This document shows, piece after piece, positions 36,501 to 48,105 of a DNA stretch of 64,000 bases (within the stretch, counting starts at the first letter, position 1; the number at the start of each line of letters is the position of its first letter). A program made the translations under genes and the position numbers. The notes under the pieces are model-generated. The model saw only the letters and a list, made by a program, of their open reading frames with translations, made no database searches and had not been told where the DNA came from. The stretch is from Hirudo medicinalis (Eukaryota; Annelida; Clitellata; Hirudinida; Hirudinidae), in NCBI GenBank assembly GCA_011800805.1, contig MPNW01000048.1:796008-860007 (forward strand), written 5' to 3'.

Positions 36501-37382
36501 TTTTTCTTGTTTCCAGGTTGCACTAGTTTGATGTTGTCAACAGTAGGTCGTGCGCTTGTTATATCTAGTCCAGCTTATTATTTTAGCACATAATAATGGT
36601 AATATTTTGTTATTTATGAGTCGTGTTATAATCAACACGTTGTACAATTTGTACTTTTGCATTTAGAGGAAGTCTCATAAGCTCACTTAAGCTATGGCGA
36701 GTGCTTTAAAACGTCTCAGATTCTTCACAGATCTCTCATTTACTGAATCTATTTTTTCACCACTCCAAGATCTCAGCACGTTGGCCAACGTCGTAACCAC
36801 GCTTGCTACTATGGGCCAGAAGGACGACCTGAAGAGTGCCAACAGTCCACAGGACAGCTCTTTAGACAACTCAGCTTTCACCAGCAGAGAGGAGACCATT
36901 GCGAGGGCATTTGACGTCCTCTCGAAAGTGCTACAGATGCCCTCTGCGTTGGTTAGACAATAACTACTGGTGACACTTTACATCAACAGCAGTATCGATT
37001 ATGATGATGATGCTAACCATGGTAATTGTAAACGTAATAACTGTAACGCTAATAATAACGATGCCGACTGATAACGGCAATAATACGTAATGATGGTGTT
37101 CGTTGTTATTCTGAAAATAAATGCCTTCTTAACACTTTTCATCGTCGTCTTCATCTTTGACTTCATCATTGTAGCCATCGGCGAGGTGCGTTTGAAGTGC
37201 TCATAGCTTATGCAGAGTGTAATGAATTTTACGCTCTCCATCCAACTTTACATAATCTCATTAAAATTGCCTCATTCAACATTCTTAGCACTGGATTGTG
37301 GGTGGGCTTCCTAGGTTTACTAAGTACTTGCTCGTCCATAAAACGATTACTACTACTACTAGTAGTATTATTATTGTTATTG

Positions 37383-37459
<77 letters not shown>

Positions 37460-37559
37460 GTTATTATTACTAGTTAACTAATGTTATTATTAAAGATCTA
37501 ATTAGTTAATTTTAACCACTTCATTNCTACTACTACTAGTAGTATTATTATTGTTATTG

Positions 37560-37621
<62 letters not shown>

Positions 37622-40035
37622 GTTATTATTATTACTAGTTAACTAATGTTATTATTAAAGATCTAATTAGTTAATTTTAACCACTTCATTGGATAAATAG
37701 ATTGACTGTTCATTACATTTTCAAAAGAAGTTTCATTAACATGTTATCATTATTAATGATGTGATTGTTTTTCAATGCACAAATAATTAAGCATTCCTTT
37801 AACATTTGATTTCCACATTCACTGCTTCAACAGGAGAACGGCAGTGAAATGCTCATGGGCTCCGAAGTTTCATCAGGGTTGAACCAAGAAGAGGCCCAGC
37901 TAAAAATTGAAGGTGAATATTCAAATTATATCTTTACTTGTCACAAATACAAACTAATTTGATTTCAAAATGTATCCTGTTGGTGTAACAAATTGCTTGT
38001 TTGCTTGGCTTGATGGAATCTTGTCTGGAAATTCGAACTCGGCTTTAGCATGTGAAGCAATTATACCATTTATAAGTTGTAATGCAATTGTTGACCATTT
38101 GTAATGAGTGACAATTGAACTTCGATTTTGTTCAACATTGTGTGTTTGTGTCTTTGAATATTTGAATGTCTTTGAATTACTATAAACTTTGAAGTTTGTA
38201 TTTTCCCACCAGGCTGCATCTTAGAGGAGTCCTCATTCAACTTTGAAATAACCTTCCCCACACCACAATCATCCCATTTCACTTTGCACTTCATTTGTGA
38301 GACTGCCTCTCGACTGCTCTTTCTGACTGTCCACTGGGCCCGCAGCATTAAAGCCTTTCAGATGCTCAGGTGAGCTCCTCATGGTTCAGAGTACTTCTCC
38401 ATGAGAATTATGGAGTATTCCCAACATTAAGGTATCCTGACTAAAAACCTGCGTTATAATAATTATTATAATGATTTTTTATTAATTACGGTTTGTTTGT
38501 CAATCTGTGATGCTGATGATGATATCAATGAATTATTTGCGAGCACTGCACTCGTCCAGAGGAGCGTGCAAGGATGAGAACACTTGTGTTCTGAATTCCT
38601 TTAATGCCAGCTGAAATAACTGAGAAGATTCAAAAAATAAGAAAAGATAAGTTGTCAGATTATCAGCAAGTCGTAGAAACTACTTCGATTTAAAACACAT
38701 CAATTGTGAATTATTACTACAAGATGATGAAATGATGATGACAATAATAAAGCAGTGGTAATACCATTAATAATAGCAAACCAATCAATTGTTACCATGA
38801 ATAGTGAATTTTAAGGCAGTGTGGCAATTTTTATGCTTTTAGGAAAGATTTATCACAATGTAAGTTGTTACTAATATTTGTTTTAATTCTATTTGAAGCT
38901 CGGACTTGCAAGAGAAGTTGGTTCAGTCTTGTTGGAACCAGTTGTTCGTGCTGGGGTTATGCCAATGTGCTGAAAACATCAACCTTCCATCCATACTCAA
39001 TTCTGTCCTCATTCACCTGCAAACCAAGTTCTACAATGGTAACATCGCTTTGTGATGGGTTGAGATTATGATGCACAAATGATGGCTTTACTAAATGGTC
39101 TTACTGATCTTATTGTTCTTATGAAGTCTTTTAAATTTCTTCTGCAATCAGAAAAATCCGTGGGAGAGAAGTTAAAAGAGATTCTGAGCACGACCGTATT
39201 TCTCCAGGAATACATCAGCCATGTGAAGAGGCTCCAGCTGGAGAGTGCAGAGTTCGCTTATCTGAAGGCTCTGATCCTGTTTTGTCCTGGTTGGTGAATG
39301 TTTGTTTATAAGCAGTCTGTATGCAGAGGTGTTTTCTTCTCCTGCTGATAGTCAAAGGATAGCTGAAGGTATGTTAATGCAAAGGCTATGTTCTTGCCTT
39401 TGATTCCAAGATATTGCACCCTGTCATATAATCTGACTTGAAGCAAAAGTTTCATAGTATTGCAGTGCTAATGGTTATGCACTACCGAAGCAGTTTAATT
39501 AACTGGTTGGAGCAACTTCATCCTTATCTTATTTTGATTTTCAGACAATGTCTTACAATCTGGTGCCAGAACTCAGTTGGAAGCTTTGCAGACTAAGGTC
39601 AAGAATGAACTTCAAGTGTTCCTTGCTGGCAAAGAGATGTGCAACCAAGTAGATCGGGTTGCTTCTCTCCTACTCCGTCTTCCTGGCCTGTCCAACTTTA
39701 AGTCTTCACTTCTCGAGCAGCTCTTCTTCTCGGGTCTCATCGGTAACGTTGAGATCAAAAGCATCGTACCCTACATCTTCAGGCTCGATTCCGATGGTTG
39801 CCCCCCTCTAGCAAACCCATCTCCACCTCCGTTGTCCTCTGTGGTGTCGTCATCAGTAGTGCAAGGAAGTGCCCCAAAAGCTCCGATGCAGAATGTTTCA
39901 GCAGCCCCTTCCCCAAGGTCTCGGTCTGCATCGCCTCCAGCAATTGGAGGAATGAGCAACTCTGACAGTTGTTCCATGACAGAAGAGGTTGTTGAGTGCA
40001 AAGACCCAGTGAGCATTGTTTCATCTGTCTCGTGA
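33592..40035 (+). CDS. NR2C: Orphan nuclear receptor of the TR2/TR4 (NR2C) group
   Basis: A DNA-binding transcription factor. Exons: 33592-33945 (coding from ATG 33691; an in-frame TGA lies just upstream), 34260-34394, optional 34858-34965, 35121-35202, 35319-35498, 35930-36063, 36255-36312, 36692-36951, 37834-37912, 38213-38369, 38899-39038, 39152-39289, 39545-40035. Phases join throughout; without the optional exon the protein is about 702 residues. The DNA-binding domain has P-box [26 protein letters not shown] and [17 protein letters not shown] and [13 protein letters not shown] are TR2/TR4-specific. The ligand-binding region includes SASRLLF-like [16 protein letters not shown] and [10 protein letters not shown]. 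The optional exon has good splice signals but no recalled counterpart. Exon 36692 could start later, at the AG before 36742. Confidence 0.94.
35121..35498 (+). CDS. NR2C: NR2C zinc-finger DNA-binding domain exons
   Basis: Two exons split in the first finger: [11 protein letters not shown] | [18 protein letters not shown], then the second finger [20 protein letters not shown]. All eight zinc-binding cysteines are present. The usual CGDKAS is CDDKAS here, a Gly-to-Asp change inside the first finger. Confidence 0.93.
36255..36312 (+). CDS. NR2C: Short NR2C hinge exon
   Basis: Encodes [19 protein letters not shown] between the DNA-binding and ligand-binding domains. CCAG acceptor and GCAG|GTACAA donor, 58 bases, in phase with both neighbours. 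Confidence 0.8.
37349..37691. repeat. (ATT)n block duplicated across a single N
   Basis: CTACTACTACTAGTAGTATT, a long (ATT)n and ACTAGTTAACTAATGTTATT...CCACTTCATT occur before the N at 37526 and again after it, differing only in ATT count. This looks like an unmerged overlap of two contig ends rather than a real duplication. It lies in an NR2C intron. Confidence 0.85.
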
Positions 40036-41260
40036 ACTGCAAGCTAACTTTTTTAATGAAAAATTTAGTTTTTTGATGTTTTCTTTGCTTTACCTTCGTT
40101 TTATATTTCGTTTCAATTTTTTTCTGAGCAACCATTCTTAAACCTTTGAATGTTTATTCTGCACCCTGACTCATCAACTCCTTTCACGGAGAATGGTTTG
40201 TACATAATGCTGGTGGTTCCCTCTGCTTCTGGAGCAGAGTTGTTTATTATTTTTTCAAAAAAAGTTTTGTTTAATCTGCTCTTTGAGTTGACAGTTGGAT
40301 GGCTATTCCCGATCCTGCCCCTCTGTTTTCTTGTTTACCCTCATGATCTTTCGTGATTGTTTGGAAATCAAATTTTTAATTTACCTTAACCGGAATGTTG
40401 TGTTAATTGTATCTATGAGAATTTTGTTACTTTATCTTCTTAGAGCTTTCAGTTGTTTTAACCAACTTGTCGAAATTTTTACTCCTCAATTGGTGCATCA
40501 TCCTGGACTCCCGACTCCAGTGGTTCATGCTGTTTTTAATTTTGGTGTTGGTGAGGTTATCACATACAAAGTAGATGGGGGTCTACAAATTGTTCTGCTT
40601 CACATGTCTATATTGGTCACAGAAATGCTACATGTTTGTCTTCGGCCTGTCCTTGCTGATGAGTGGGGAAGCCATGAAATGTTTAATTTGTGCCTGATCA
40701 TTATTATGTGTTGTGCACTTGTAATCAGTGGCTTTGTGAGCCAGATGATCGCCCACTATGACTCTTATTAATAGGCTAAATTTTTTGGCAACTGGCACGC
40801 TACTCGCGATTTTGACATAAAACGCTGCACTCTATGATTTGATAAGGTAATCATCATTATTTAGGAAATTATTTAATCTTTCTTGTAGAGGGACAGTTTT
40901 CTTTTTAAGTAACAAGTGACATGACATACGCCCATGTTTTTGTTGACTTTCAGCTGGGGCCTTCATACTGAGGACGTTAAATGATGCCTCTCCAGTTTTA
41001 CCAAGAAATTGTGGCTCTTTTCAAAACATTCTGATACTCCTAGGTTAGGTTTCTTGCAGTGTGCCCCCACATGCTTACATGATTCCATTCTATACACACA
41101 TTCACTGCTTGCAAATTATTTTTTTGAAAATTCTTCGCTCGAAACTTTTAATGTCGAAGTTTATTGTTTATAAATTTGGTGAGCTGAAAACAGTCTAGAG
41201 ACGCTTCATTTTTGTAGAGTGCCGTACATGTCATAGATAAATAAAATTTCCTCCACTTTT
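40036..41260 (+). other. Probable NR2C 3' untranslated region
   Basis: Follows the NR2C stop. A TAAATAAAATTT polyadenylation-like signal lies at about 41238. It contains a 158-codon open frame (40295-40771) with hydrophobic stretches and no known motif, discussed as a finding. About 1.3 kb separates the convergent NR2C and PLA2G6 stop codons. Confidence 0.6.
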
Positions 41261-41327
41261 TTCATTTAGACTTATTGATAAATGTTAATTAATTAACTAT
41301 AGAGGGTTTTTTTTGCTGCACATCTAC

Positions 41328-44300
41328 TTAATCTCCTGGGTTATATTTCTTTCCCTTTTTTATCAGAAGATATTTGGCCAGACGTCTGATGGAATCAATA
41401 TTTTGATTTATGAAACATTGTGTCTCCCACATGAGTTTCACGAGAACCATGTCATCAGTGCAGTCAAGGGGGATGTAATTTGAAATTACTGGGTTGAACC
41501 TGTAAAATGGAACCCCAATCATGCCACACCAAGCAGCCGCTCTTCTCACTATATGACCATCTGCTTGTGTCACCTGTCAAGCAAAATAATCAGTCAAAAT
41601 TAATATTGAGGGATTTTTGCTGTTTATTTATTTCAAAGAAATAACCTGGTCAACCAATAATTCCCCAATGCCCAAAAATCCCGATAGGACCCTGCCCAAG
41701 TCCCTGATGCCTTCGGGTCTGAAGAAGTCACAAACTTCCACCTGTTTTGGCGTCGGCCTCCCTGTGCCGATCGACACCACTACATATATGGGCTTGGGCT
41801 TTATTTTTTGCTATATTAAAATTGTCAAAAAAATATTAGCGAATTAAGAATGGAGATTTTAAGTGCAAGGGAATGCATCTGCAGCTTTTACGATTTCTGG
41901 AGAGATAACTTACAGTAACTTCGTTTATCCTATTCAGCCGAAAGAGTTCCGTGAGGACATCTAAAGTTGGGTTGTTGGCAATGAACGCCCCATCGATGAA
42001 CCTCCCTGATGCCCTGAAGTAAGTGGTGGCAGCTGTGGTGGCTCTCACAGCCTGCCACACTAGTTGGTCTGCCAAAGTGTAAATCGTATGGCTTTTGTGT
42101 TGAGAGTTGCATGTAAAAGTTTATTGTTAATCCTAGTACCATTGCTGTCATTAAATATGTCACGTAAAAATGAGATGGTCAAGTCAATATGAATAATAAT
42201 GAAATCAACATTCTGAACTAGCAATGTCGCCAGAACCTTGTGATGCAATTTTGCTTTCTTTTATATGTTTCGCCACTGTATTCACTAGAGATGGGAAAGA
42301 ACCCGAACCCAGTTCTAAAGAACAGAAGTAAAACCAAACGCTTTGAAGAACCGGAACAAGAATCGAACCGAACAGTCAATTTTTTTTTTTCAAGAACACG
42401 AACAGAACCGAACTCAGGTTAACTGAATTAGAACCGTTCAAGATTCAATTATCAAGGTTCTTCGCCCACGTGATTTTTAAAATCTACGAAAAATAAATTT
42501 TATTTTATTAAATTAATTTAAGACTTTGGACGTAAATATTAGTTGCCGTGCCCCCCGCTAAATCCGCCTGATTAGTTACAGTGTGCGACCAAACTGTTCT
42601 AGATATGCCCCTGTTTGCAACTAAACTTTTCCGGGACTTTCTTCGTTAAACAAAAGAGCGGCAGTAGTTGATATTACAAAGCAAGATATTCAAGTAATTA
42701 AAGTATAATGATGTTAAGAAGTTTTAAAAAGTAGAGGCAGTGTGGACTGAAAGCAAACATTGGAAGTACTTCTAGGCTGCAAAAGTTGATGGCATATTGT
42801 TAAAGATCTTTGGAATATGTAAAGTCTGTAGAGTGGTTTTGTCAGCACCAGTTGGAACTACTCAGACATTAAATCGCCGTCCTGAGTCACACGTCTAAAC
42901 CTATTACAGCAAGCAACCATGGAATCCTTTGTTCGGTCGAACATTCCGGAGAAGGTATCTCGAACAGATAACTGACACTGTGGATATGCTCTCATACTGG
43001 AAACTGAACCGAAAAAAATTTCCAAAGATTGCACAACTTGTCAAAAAATTAATGGACCAGTATGCCAAGTGAACGCATATTTTCAACATGCGCTTTGCTA
43101 ACCGACAGAGGCTGTCGGATGGATGAACGCATCAACTTTGAGATGCTTATTTTTCTAAAATGTAACATGCATATTTGAAATATTTCAAAATAAATGATGC
43201 ACTTTTCTTGCAAACTATGTTATATTTCATTGCGAATTTCACAATATGTCGTTTCAAGAACCGGAACTGGTCAGAACAGAACCTAACCCATTTTCTGAGA
43301 ACCCGAACCGAACTAGAACCCTTAAGAAAAAATTTGACAAGAACCCGAACCGAACCCTTGTCTGCTAATTACCCTATCCTTCCCATCTCTAGTACTTACC
43401 TAGAATTCATCATATGGCCTATACTTACCATAATTACCAGGCAACACTCGGCACACCAGCGTCTGCAATTTTATAGAATCTAAATATTGACTAATCACTA
43501 AACCAAATTTGACACCTTTGCATACACAACTTTAGCACTGTAAAAGAACCTTGTTTTGTTGGAATAACGTATCATCTCAGACATTGAACTAAATATTGGC
43601 ATTCTCTTAAATGTGAGCATGAATCGCTAAAATGAATTTCGTAGTGAAGGCAGATTGAGTTGAATACTCGTTGAATGAGTTGAATGAGTTGAATTAGTAG
43701 TAAAAGGGGGTGTATATGCGAAAGCTTTTTGAATCTAATTTTTGACCTCATCATTGAGCTTTCTATCACTATTCTTCCAGTTACTCCTCTCTTCTATGGC
43801 AGAACTCATATTTTGGACTCAGAATCCCCCACTAGCTTTTGGAACATCTCTACATGTAGTGAGGTAGTTTGCAAAGAATATGTTAAGTAACACTGCGCGT
43901 TCGAAGTTTTGAAGTTTGCCTACATTATGGATGTGTCTCAATATCATTAATTGCTAAAAATTATGAAAATTCCTTGGCTGCGTTATACCACGCATCACCA
44001 CAGAAAGTTATCCAACTGCATCGGAATTCAAGATTTTCTGATGCATGAAAGAAATTAAAATAAGCTGGATTTCTTAAAAATAGTTTAATAATCAAAATAA
44101 ACGTATTACCATGTGGTCTAGGGACTGGCTGGAAACGTTCGTCTGTAGAGTAATAAGATTCATGCATGCCTGGAACTTCAAAATTCTTGAACATAAAAAG
44201 TTCAGTTGGAAGTCTGTCAGCCAAGACTGACATTAGCATGACCCTATACAATGAAGATTATATGAATTATTTTAAAAAATAATGTTTATTTTAATCAATT

Positions 44301-47300
44301 TGATATTATGTTCGAAATGATGTTCGTATAGAGGATAAATATCAGCATCAAAGTAGAAAGTTAAGGTCAGCAGGAGCAGAGAAAGGGAAGTTTCGGAAAA
44401 TTATAGCAGTTAACGATTGCCATCGCAATTTTTCATCGCAACGGGCATCGACGTTATTTGGGAGAAAATTATAAAGGGAGGCAATTTTAGGTGCTTCTGA
44501 CGCTAAGATTACAGTGCCACACAAATTAACTATTACGAATATTAATTAATTATTAATTAACTAATTTATAATAGTTATTAATTTATATAATAATTTATTA
44601 AATATATAATTAAATATAAATTAATAATATTAATTATGTATAGGATGGTTGAGCAAAGAACAGCTGAAATGTTCTTGATATGAGGACTTAATCTTATATA
44701 ATATCATCAAAATTTATAACTTAATTTAAGTTAATTTTCATAAACCACATACCGAGGATATTCAATGTCAGTCATTTTTGAATCCTCCCCGAATTCTTGC
44801 TTCAAATAGCGTTCAAGGATATCTTGATTGTAAGGTCGTTTTCCTGTGAATATCTCGTTCTTCAGACGGAAGTAAGTTGAAATGCTATACCTCAAGGATT
44901 TCTCTGTTCAATAAAAGATATGTGAAATTCTAATAACTTAGCAACATCAAAACATTCTACTGTAAGCAATGGCCATGGTAAGGATTCCCCCTGTGCTTGT
45001 GCCACTAATCACGTCAAACAATTCATAAATTGGCGTGTTCGCCTCCTTCTCTAAAGCAATCAAAATTGTGGCAGTTGCGATGCCTCTCATTCCACCACCG
45101 TCTAAAGTTAATATCTGTTGGAGAATCAGTAAATACTCACACAAACCAGGCTGATAAATTAAATCGTAAATTTTGCAGTGACATTTGTCTACATGTTTTT
45201 AAAGGATTTGTGAATCAGAGCATTTTAACTAGGTTATAACTTACTCTAATGACGGAAAACCAAAGCCGTTTAAAAATTTTAAAGCGTGCGAGTAAACTGC
45301 TATCTGTTGAACAAACTCAAATAAAAAAAAATATTTTAACAGAATCTCCATGGACGGTCCTGCTTGATGTCTCCTTCGAAAGAGCTTCGTTCAGAACATC
45401 AACTTCAAGCCAGTAGTCGAAAACTGCAAATGACAAATCACTGAATCACCTCAAATGTTGTAAATGGCTACTCACTTATAAAAGAACACAAACCAGTAGA
45501 ATTGTAAGTTAACCCTTTGGTCAGTGGTGCTCCATCGTAGACTGCATCATGTGAACATCCAATCATGCAATCCTTCATTGACTTCTGGCACCTCTTTGCT
45601 CCAACCAAGTGCAGATATTGCAAGATGAGATCCCTTCAATTTTTTCAAATGATGCACAAAGATTTCCATCTTTGGTAGATATCAAAACAAAGACAACTTA
45701 TTTGGACCCAAGGATCCTGCAGCCTTGTGCCTTGGGGTCACTCCTTTCTTGTTCACGGTGTTTACCTGGGCTCCAAATCCAAGCAACGCCTGCACCAAAT
45801 CTGGTCGATCAAGCTGTCAAAATGGATCAACTAAAATTTTTAAAAGCAGCTACACAAAAGATCATAACATGATCTATCCATTCAGGTTCCCATTTTGTTT
45901 GTATATTTTAATATTTAAGATACTATAGCTCAATTAACTTAGAAATGACATCAAAAATTACTGAATGAAGAATGAAGAAAGTTGTGTATTTGTTATCTAA
46001 TATCAAAGCATTTTAATGATCGAACTCTATAAAATAAGAAATTTCAGAAAGCTCACCTCGATAGCCAAATGAAGACAAGAATTACCAAGAAGGTCAGAGG
46101 CTGAAGCATCTGCTGCCTCCACCAGAAGCATCAGAGAGCAACTAAAATCACCCTCTTTAATTTTGGAAATTAGTGGAGTTTCACCCAAAAAGTTGATTGT
46201 GTCTAAATTGACATTGTTCTTCTTCAAACAACGTAGCATCTTGAATAAATAAAACGAAATTAACTTCATCATTACTGGACCATTTACAAGCAATATGAAA
46301 CAGTTTGAGCCTCAACTCTTGGTTCAAGAAATCGTGTTTCCAGTGGCGTAGAGGGGAAAGACGTCAAAATTGGATACCACATTAATAATGTTAGACAAAT
46401 TTGATGTATGATTCATGAGTTACATTTTTAAACAAAATATAAGCTAGGATCCTTATTAACATTCGTAATTGTTTATGGCTTAGCTTCAGCTAGCCACTGA
46501 GAGCTTTCAGATTTTGATCGGTGATTCAGTTTCAGTCCTGTGCTTGGGGGTCACCAAATTATCAGTTTCACCCCGGGCGCCGAAACCCTAGCTATGCCAC
46601 TGCTTTTTTCCAAATACAAATAATGTCTGTCAAAACCCTTTCAGCAATTTCAGCTCTAAGAAATTAGACCACTTCAAATGTTACAATCACATAAACATTT
46701 ACAACGAGAGAATTACCTCTTTACTCCTGAAGCAATGTGCCGCAGTGTTTCCAACAGAACTTTCCTTTAATTCCAGTTGTCCAGGACGACTACTGCATAA
46801 AATATCCACGATTCTGAAGGCATTCAAAATTAATAAATTCGGTTAAGAAGATGGAAAATGCCCGCCAAAGTTTTAAGACCCACTCAACATTATCAAGAAA
46901 AATAGCACAATGTATAGGGTATCTGAAGGACTTAGTGACGGTTGGGTCAGCTTTTGCATCGAGTAGTTTTTCAACGTTTGATGGGAGCCCGTTAAGGCAG
47001 GCTTCATGAAGGGCGGTCTCTCCCTGGTTGCTAAAATTGTCGATGGAGGAAATATCCTTAGAGGCAAGAATCTGCCGATTGGAAATATTTCAGGCTATTC
47101 TGGCAAAAGTTGATGCAAATACAAAATTTATAGTAATGGTTGTTTTTATTTTGCTCAAATTAAATCCAAGAATACTTTGGTTAGACAATTAAAATGACCT
47201 ATGAGTAAATAAAGCTAAGACGCAGAATATATTCTATATATCTCAGATATTTTGAACCAATGTTTTAATCCTAGATGAACTGAAGGCTAACAAGAAATTG

Positions 47301-48105
47301 TAAAATATTAATGCACTAACTAAACTAGAGAACGAATTTAAAATAAAATGACCTCAATTATTTCGGAATGTACGCAATTTGCAGCATAGTGAAAAGCAGT
47401 TCGACCCTCACTATCAGCCTCTGAAGGTTTGGCTCCAAGATCCAAAAGCTTGTGAATCATTTGAATGTTTTCAAGTTTAATGGCTAAATGCAGAGGTGAC
47501 ATGCCATAGTCAGGCGTCGGATCGTTGATTTGCCTGAATTACACATTTTTAGAATGCAATAAATGCTGACAAGATGATCACCTATTGCAAACTTTATAAC
47601 GCTTTTGTTACTGGCACATTCGCCAGTTCCAATGAGAACCAAAAGATGAGTGATTCCAAATTGAGGATTCTTTTCTATGGCATCTAAAACTTCCTTTAAT
47701 AACATTGCAGTGACAGGTTCACCAGAGCAACCGAGGAGCTTAGGAAATTTGTATTGCAACATTTCGAACCTGCTCCTGGCTTCCTCGGCCTTTTTTGAAG
47801 AAAATATTCTGAAAATCAATTTATTGGGCTCAGTTTTTCTCCATGCAGTCAGATTTTATACTACTGTTTACTCAAAAGTTTTTGAGCTTGCATCATCGAA
47901 ATACAGTGCCACGTATTTGCCATTGAGCTTCACAAGTCTAAAGGTATCGTTCCCCAATTCCAATTCTGACCTTAAGACAACAAATCAACAATAACTCGCA
48001 GTAGTAACGGCAACTCACCGATTCACATTACTTGTTAGACTTACTTTTCGTAATAAGATGCTTGAACTTCAAATGGTTTGGATGTGAAAAATAAAGACCA
48101 GAATC
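41328..48105 (-). CDS. PLA2G6: Calcium-independent phospholipase A2, group VI
   Basis: Hydrolyses fatty acyl groups of phospholipids independently of calcium. Exons 5' to 3' on the minus strand: 48105-48045, 47970-47872, 47808-47593, 47533-47353, 47071-46884, 46813-46717, 46239-46057, 45813-45708, 45598-45476, 45423-45341, 45114-44961, 44903-44753, 44243-44110, 42068-41914, 41798-41646, 41573-41328. All join in phase, giving about 776 residues plus a missing first exon (human about 806). The N-terminal region has [20 protein letters not shown]. Ankyrin repeats include [22 protein letters not shown] and [12 protein letters not shown]. The patatin domain has the oxyanion loop DGGGMRG (45082-45102), the nucleophile elbow GTSTGG (44986-45003) and catalytic Asp in [11 protein letters not shown] (Asp at 41992-41994). 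The sequence ends YNPGD. The start codon lies upstream of 48105 and was not located. Confidence 0.95.
42286..43391 (+). mobile_element. hAT transposon copy 2, inside a PLA2G6 intron
   Basis: Inverted ends TAGAGATGGGAA and TTCCCATCTCTA; flanks GTATTCAC and GTACTTAC are a diverged 8-bp target duplication (6 of 8). The interior encodes a BED-type zinc-finger remnant near 42810 ([20 protein letters not shown]) and the C-terminal dimerisation block near 42960-43075 ([20 protein letters not shown]), then a stop. Most of the catalytic domain is missing. Same family as 13303-13937. Confidence 0.9.
44961..45114 (-). CDS. PLA2G6: PLA2G6 exon with nucleophile elbow and oxyanion hole
   Basis: Reads [18 protein letters not shown]..., then [21 protein letters not shown]. 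The G-x-S-x-G serine is the catalytic nucleophile. Human iPLA2-beta has DGGGVKG where this has DGGGMRG, still a Gly-rich loop with a basic residue. Both catalytic elements therefore appear intact, and the gene looks functional. Confidence 0.93.
46341..46602 (+). mobile_element. Small non-autonomous DNA element (hAT-like MITE)
   Basis: Ends CAGTGGCGTAG and CTATGCCACTG are inverted repeats. Flanks CGTGTTTC and CTTTTTTC agree at 6 of 8 positions, consistent with an old 8-bp duplication. A second fragment is at 22480-22600. It lies in a PLA2G6 intron and has no coding capacity. Confidence 0.7.

Noticed and set aside
39771..40135. Minus-strand open frames of 81 and 118 codons
   Set aside because: They are antisense to the last NR2C coding exon, whose plus-strand frame continues the conserved ligand-binding domain.
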